Source: Flavisolibacter sp.
GTDB taxonomy: Bacteria; Bacteroidota; Bacteroidia; Chitinophagales; Chitinophagaceae
Direction: 5' to 3'
DNA: 8,694 bases
NCBI GenBank assembly: GCA_013695175.1
Contig: JACDAZ010000390.1
Coordinates: forward strand, 1 to 8,694
Shown here: piece by piece, positions 6,124 through 8,694 of the stretch
Layout: each line of letters begins with the position of its first letter
How positions within the stretch are numbered: position 1 is the first letter of the stretch
Translations under genes and position numbers: made by a program
The notes under the pieces: generated by a model
What the model was told of the DNA's origin: nothing
The model's database searches: none
Seen by the model: only the letters and a program-made list of their open reading frames with translations

Positions 6124-8694
6124 ATCACTGCCAAACAAACAATATTAGCTGAATCAGAAAATCAAACAGTAAGAAAAGTTCATTTTCTTATAGGGACTCA
6201 TTTATATACCATAGAAGGTATATGGCAATGGGAAATAAAGGCAGAAGAAATTTTTTGCTCTACTACCATTTTTGATTTCCAAAATGCAACAATTGAAGGT
6301 GTGTTTTGTCTTTTGCATCCTGATGATGTGACGTCAGTTGAAAAAGAAATTGAGGAATCTATAAACAAGTCAAACTGCAATTTTTCATTTAGAATTATTA
6401 CAACCTATGGTGAAGTTAAGGAAGTAAAATGCCAGGGATATATTGTGTTGAAAAAGCATGAAGAATTTACATCTCATTACCAGCAAAATCTGTTTGAAAA
6501 ACTGGCACAGGAAAAAGAAGAAAAATTCAGGAAGAAATACCAGCATCTTGAACTGTTAGCTTATACATCTGGTGAGAAATTAACCAATACCGGAGTATAC
6601 TACTTAAATACTTCAACCCATGAAGCATATTATTCCAATGAAGTTTTTCATATTTATGGATTGCTTCCACAATCATTAAATGCTCATTTGGGTACTTTTA
6701 CCCCTTTTATACATCCGCAGGATAAAAGTACCGTTGTGGAAATCCTGGAAAAGTCATACAGGTTTATTCTGCCGCTTCATCTTGAGTATAGAATTATTAC
6801 AAATGATGGTATTGGAAAGTTTATAAGACATATTTCATCCTGGAATTTTAATGAAAAAGGAGAAAACATACTTTCAGGTGTAATGGAAGATATAACGGTT
6901 GAAAAAACAATGGAACTGCAACTGGCAGAACTAAAGGATGAATTAAAACTTAAATATGCAACACTTCAATACCAGGAGTGTCAAACAGAAACAGGTAGCT
7001 GGGAGCTTAATATCTTAACACGTAAAACTTTTTTTTCCGATAATGTGTACCGCATTTTTGGGCTAAAGCCGCAGGTCATACCATTAAATTTTAATATTCT
7101 TACTACATATGTTCACCCCGAAGACAAAACCTTAGTGGCAGAGGCATTAAAAAAAATTTTTAAAGAAAATGCAGCACCGGATATTGAATACAGGATTGTA
7201 AGAAAAGATGGTAAAATAAAAACCATCAGGCATAGCGGCAAAGTGATCATTAACTCACAGCAGGAAATGATCATGGTTGGTATCATTGAGGACATTACAG
7301 AATCCGAAGCTAAACTAAAGTATATACAACAGTCAGCAGGTATTTGGGAACAACAAAAACTGGTTTATGAACAGGCTGAGGAAATGGCCGGAATGGGAAG
7401 CTGGACCTGGAATACCGAAACTGGTGAAATACATTTCAGTTTGGGTATATATAAACTCTTAAAGCTTAAAAAAACTGTTTTAAATCTTACTCTTAAAATT
7501 ATAGAACAGCATATACATGAAGATGATAAAAAAATATTTACTGATTATATAACAGCAACTGTTGAGGGTAAAGAAGAATCAAAATTTAATTTTAGAATAA
7601 TTGCAAAAGGCGAAACAAAATATATAAACTGTTGGTTCCGGATCAATATTTTAAATGAAACAAAAATAGTTACCGGCATTCTTACTGATAATACAGATCT
7701 GTTTCTTTTAAAGCAACAGGTAAATGAAAAATTGTTATTATCAAATTTAATTGCAGATTCAGCTGAAGAACGCATCATAATAACTGACATTAATAATACT
7801 GTTTTGGATTGGAACAAGAGATGTGAAATGGATTTCTTAATACCAAAAGATGAAGCAATAGGAGAAAATTTATTTGACATCTTTCCACAATTAAAAAATA
7901 CTGAAGTCATTTCTGAGTATAAACGGGCTATTGATGGTGATGTGATACGATGTAAATCAGAAATAAATACATTTCATCATGAGGAGCAAAACAGGCTATT
8001 GGTTCCATTAAAAAATGATGAAGGCGATGTGATTGCTGTTATCAACATCATGCTGGATGTAAGCAGCCGGCTACAATTGCAAAAAGACTTAAATAACAGG
8101 ATCAGGTTCATTGAAAATTTACTTGAAGTAAGTGTTGACAGGATAGTGGTGTTGGATCAGTATATGAATTATTTATACTGGAATAAAAAAGCAGAAGATT
8201 ATTATAATATTCCTAAAGCAGATGTACTTGGTAAAAATATTCTTGAAGTTTTTCCTGCTTTTCTTACAGATCCTTCTTATGGTGAATTTAAACTGGCATT
8301 ACAAGGCAAGACTATTCATATTCCGCCTTCGGAAAATAACCAGTTTTCAATTGAAACTTATATAATTCCATTAAAGGATGAAAAAGATTTTGTAACGGGC
8401 TTATTATGGCTGGTGCATGATACCAGTCCCCAATATCAGTTACAGCAGTTTGAAAAAAAATCAAAAGAAAGTCTTAATGCTTTAAATGAAAATTATGTTG
8501 AAGTTGATAATGAATACCGATTTGTTTACTTAAATAAAAAGGCAGAATTATATTTTAATAAAAACAAAAAAGAATTAATAGGTTCTATTATATGGGAAGC
8601 ATTTCCGGCCATCATAGGATCTCCAATTCTTGAGGCTATCATCATTGCAGGAGAAGAAAAAACCCCAACTTCAGGACAACATCTTTCACCCGTT
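6121..8694 (+). CDS. Multi-PAS-domain cytoplasmic sensor protein, C-terminal output domain beyond the window
   Basis: An open frame runs from after the TAA at 6082-6084 to the window edge; numbered from the TTG at 6121, 858 residues are visible. There is no signal peptide or membrane helix, so the sensor is cytoplasmic. At least seven PAS domains follow one another: about residues 27-112, 155-262, 288-395, 418-530, 541-650, 664-772 and 785 to the edge. The first four are of the PAS_3 type, with a Gly-x-Trp start (GIWQWE, TGSWELN, MGSWTWN; the second has GVYYLN) and a central HPDD, HPQD, HPED or HEDD. Domains two and three close on MEDIT and IEDIT. The last three look like PAS_4/PAS_9, with DWNKR, YWNKKAE and YLNKKAE followed by FPQL, FPAF and FPAI. 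Charged coiled coils at about 113-150, 262-287 and 395-417 link the earlier domains. Such chains usually end in a histidine kinase, but that part is not visible. The start is unsure: the first in-frame ATG is at 6883, inside domain two. TTG at 6121 is the usable alternative, and ATA at 6142 fits the promoter better. Confidence 0.88.
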   Translation, partial: MITAKQTILAESENQTVRKVHFLIGTHLYTIEGIWQWEIKAEEIFCSTTIFDFQNATIEGVFCLLHPDDVTSVEKEIEESINKSNCNFSFRIITTYGEVKEVKCQGYIVLKKHEEFTSHYQQNLFEKLAQEKEEKFRKKYQHLELLAYTSGEKLTNTGVYYLNTSTHEAYYSNEVFHIYGLLPQSLNAHLGTFTPFIHPQDKSTVVEILEKSYRFILPLHLEYRIITNDGIGKFIRHISSWNFNEKGENILSGVMEDITVEKTMELQLAELKDELKLKYATLQYQECQTETGSWELNILTRKTFFSDNVYRIFGLKPQVIPLNFNILTTYVHPEDKTLVAEALKKIFKENAAPDIEYRIVRKDGKIKTIRHSGKVIINSQQEMIMVGIIEDITESEAKLKYIQQSAGIWEQQKLVYEQAEEMAGMGSWTWNTETGEIHFSLGIYKLLKLKKTVLNLTLKIIEQHIHEDDKKIFTDYITATVEGKEESKFNFRIIAKGETKYINCWFRINILNETKIVTGILTDNTDLFLLKQQVNEKLLLSNLIADSAEERIIITDINNTVLDWNKRCEMDFLIPKDEAIGENLFDIFPQLKNTEVISEYKRAIDGDVIRCKSEINTFHHEEQNRLLVPLKNDEGDVIAVINIMLDVSSRLQLQKDLNNRIRFIENLLEVSVDRIVVLDQYMNYLYWNKKAEDYYNIPKADVLGKNILEVFPAFLTDPSYGEFKLALQGKTIHIPPSENNQFSIETYIIPLKDEKDFVTGLLWLVHDTSPQYQLQQFEKKSKESLNALNENYVEVDNEYRFVYLNKKAELYFNKNKKELIGSIIWEAFPAIIGSPILEAIIIAGEEKTPTSGQHLSPV

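Noticed and set aside
6198..7910. Minus-strand frames at 6198-6380, 7113-7295 and 7545-7910
   Set aside because: They are antisense to the PAS-domain gene and have no recognisable content; the plus strand shows clear PAS motifs throughout.
1..8694. CRISPR arrays, tRNA or rRNA genes, insertion-sequence ends, phage or defence genes
   Set aside because: A read of both strands showed no regularly spaced repeats, no tRNA-like cloverleaf, no transposase or integrase motifs and no defence-related domains.

Overview
The window comes from an AT-rich genome of the phylum Bacteroidota, most likely a Chitinophagaceae-like member. The signs are a very large Bacteroidota-style TamB protein, a KGG-repeat stress protein, a cytoplasmic chain of PAS domains with AT-rich codons, a promoter of the TAnnTTTG type, and no Shine-Dalgarno sequences before the starts. 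The family placement is an inference from style; the phylum is fairly secure.

Layout. Positions 1-4439, minus strand, hold one gene: the first 1,479 residues of a TamB/DUF490 envelope-biogenesis protein, whose C-terminal end lies beyond the left edge. Positions 4440-6120 form a sparsely coding corridor. It contains the C-terminal stump of a DUF421 (YetF-like) membrane protein gene, a small intact KGG stress-protein gene with its own intrinsic terminator, and the decayed remains of a CheB-CheR-PAS hybrid chemotaxis/signalling gene. All three are on the minus strand. Positions 6121-8694, plus strand, hold the first 858 residues of a soluble protein made of at least seven consecutive PAS domains. 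It is probably the sensor half of a histidine kinase or similar regulator, and its output domain lies beyond the right edge.

The intact genes do not form an obvious operon: TamB and KGG are each preceded by gaps and pseudogene debris, and the PAS gene diverges from them. The most informative observations are that the corridor has lost two genes around an intact KGG gene, that the CheR remnant carries two single-base frameshifts plus in-frame stops and an internal deletion, and that the PAS-chain gene has no in-frame ATG before position 6883. An ATA codon sits where a promoter-based prediction would place the start. I found no CRISPR array, tRNA, rRNA, insertion sequence, phage gene or defence system. 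No clearly new biological system is visible; the novelty is mostly gene decay and an unusual gene start.
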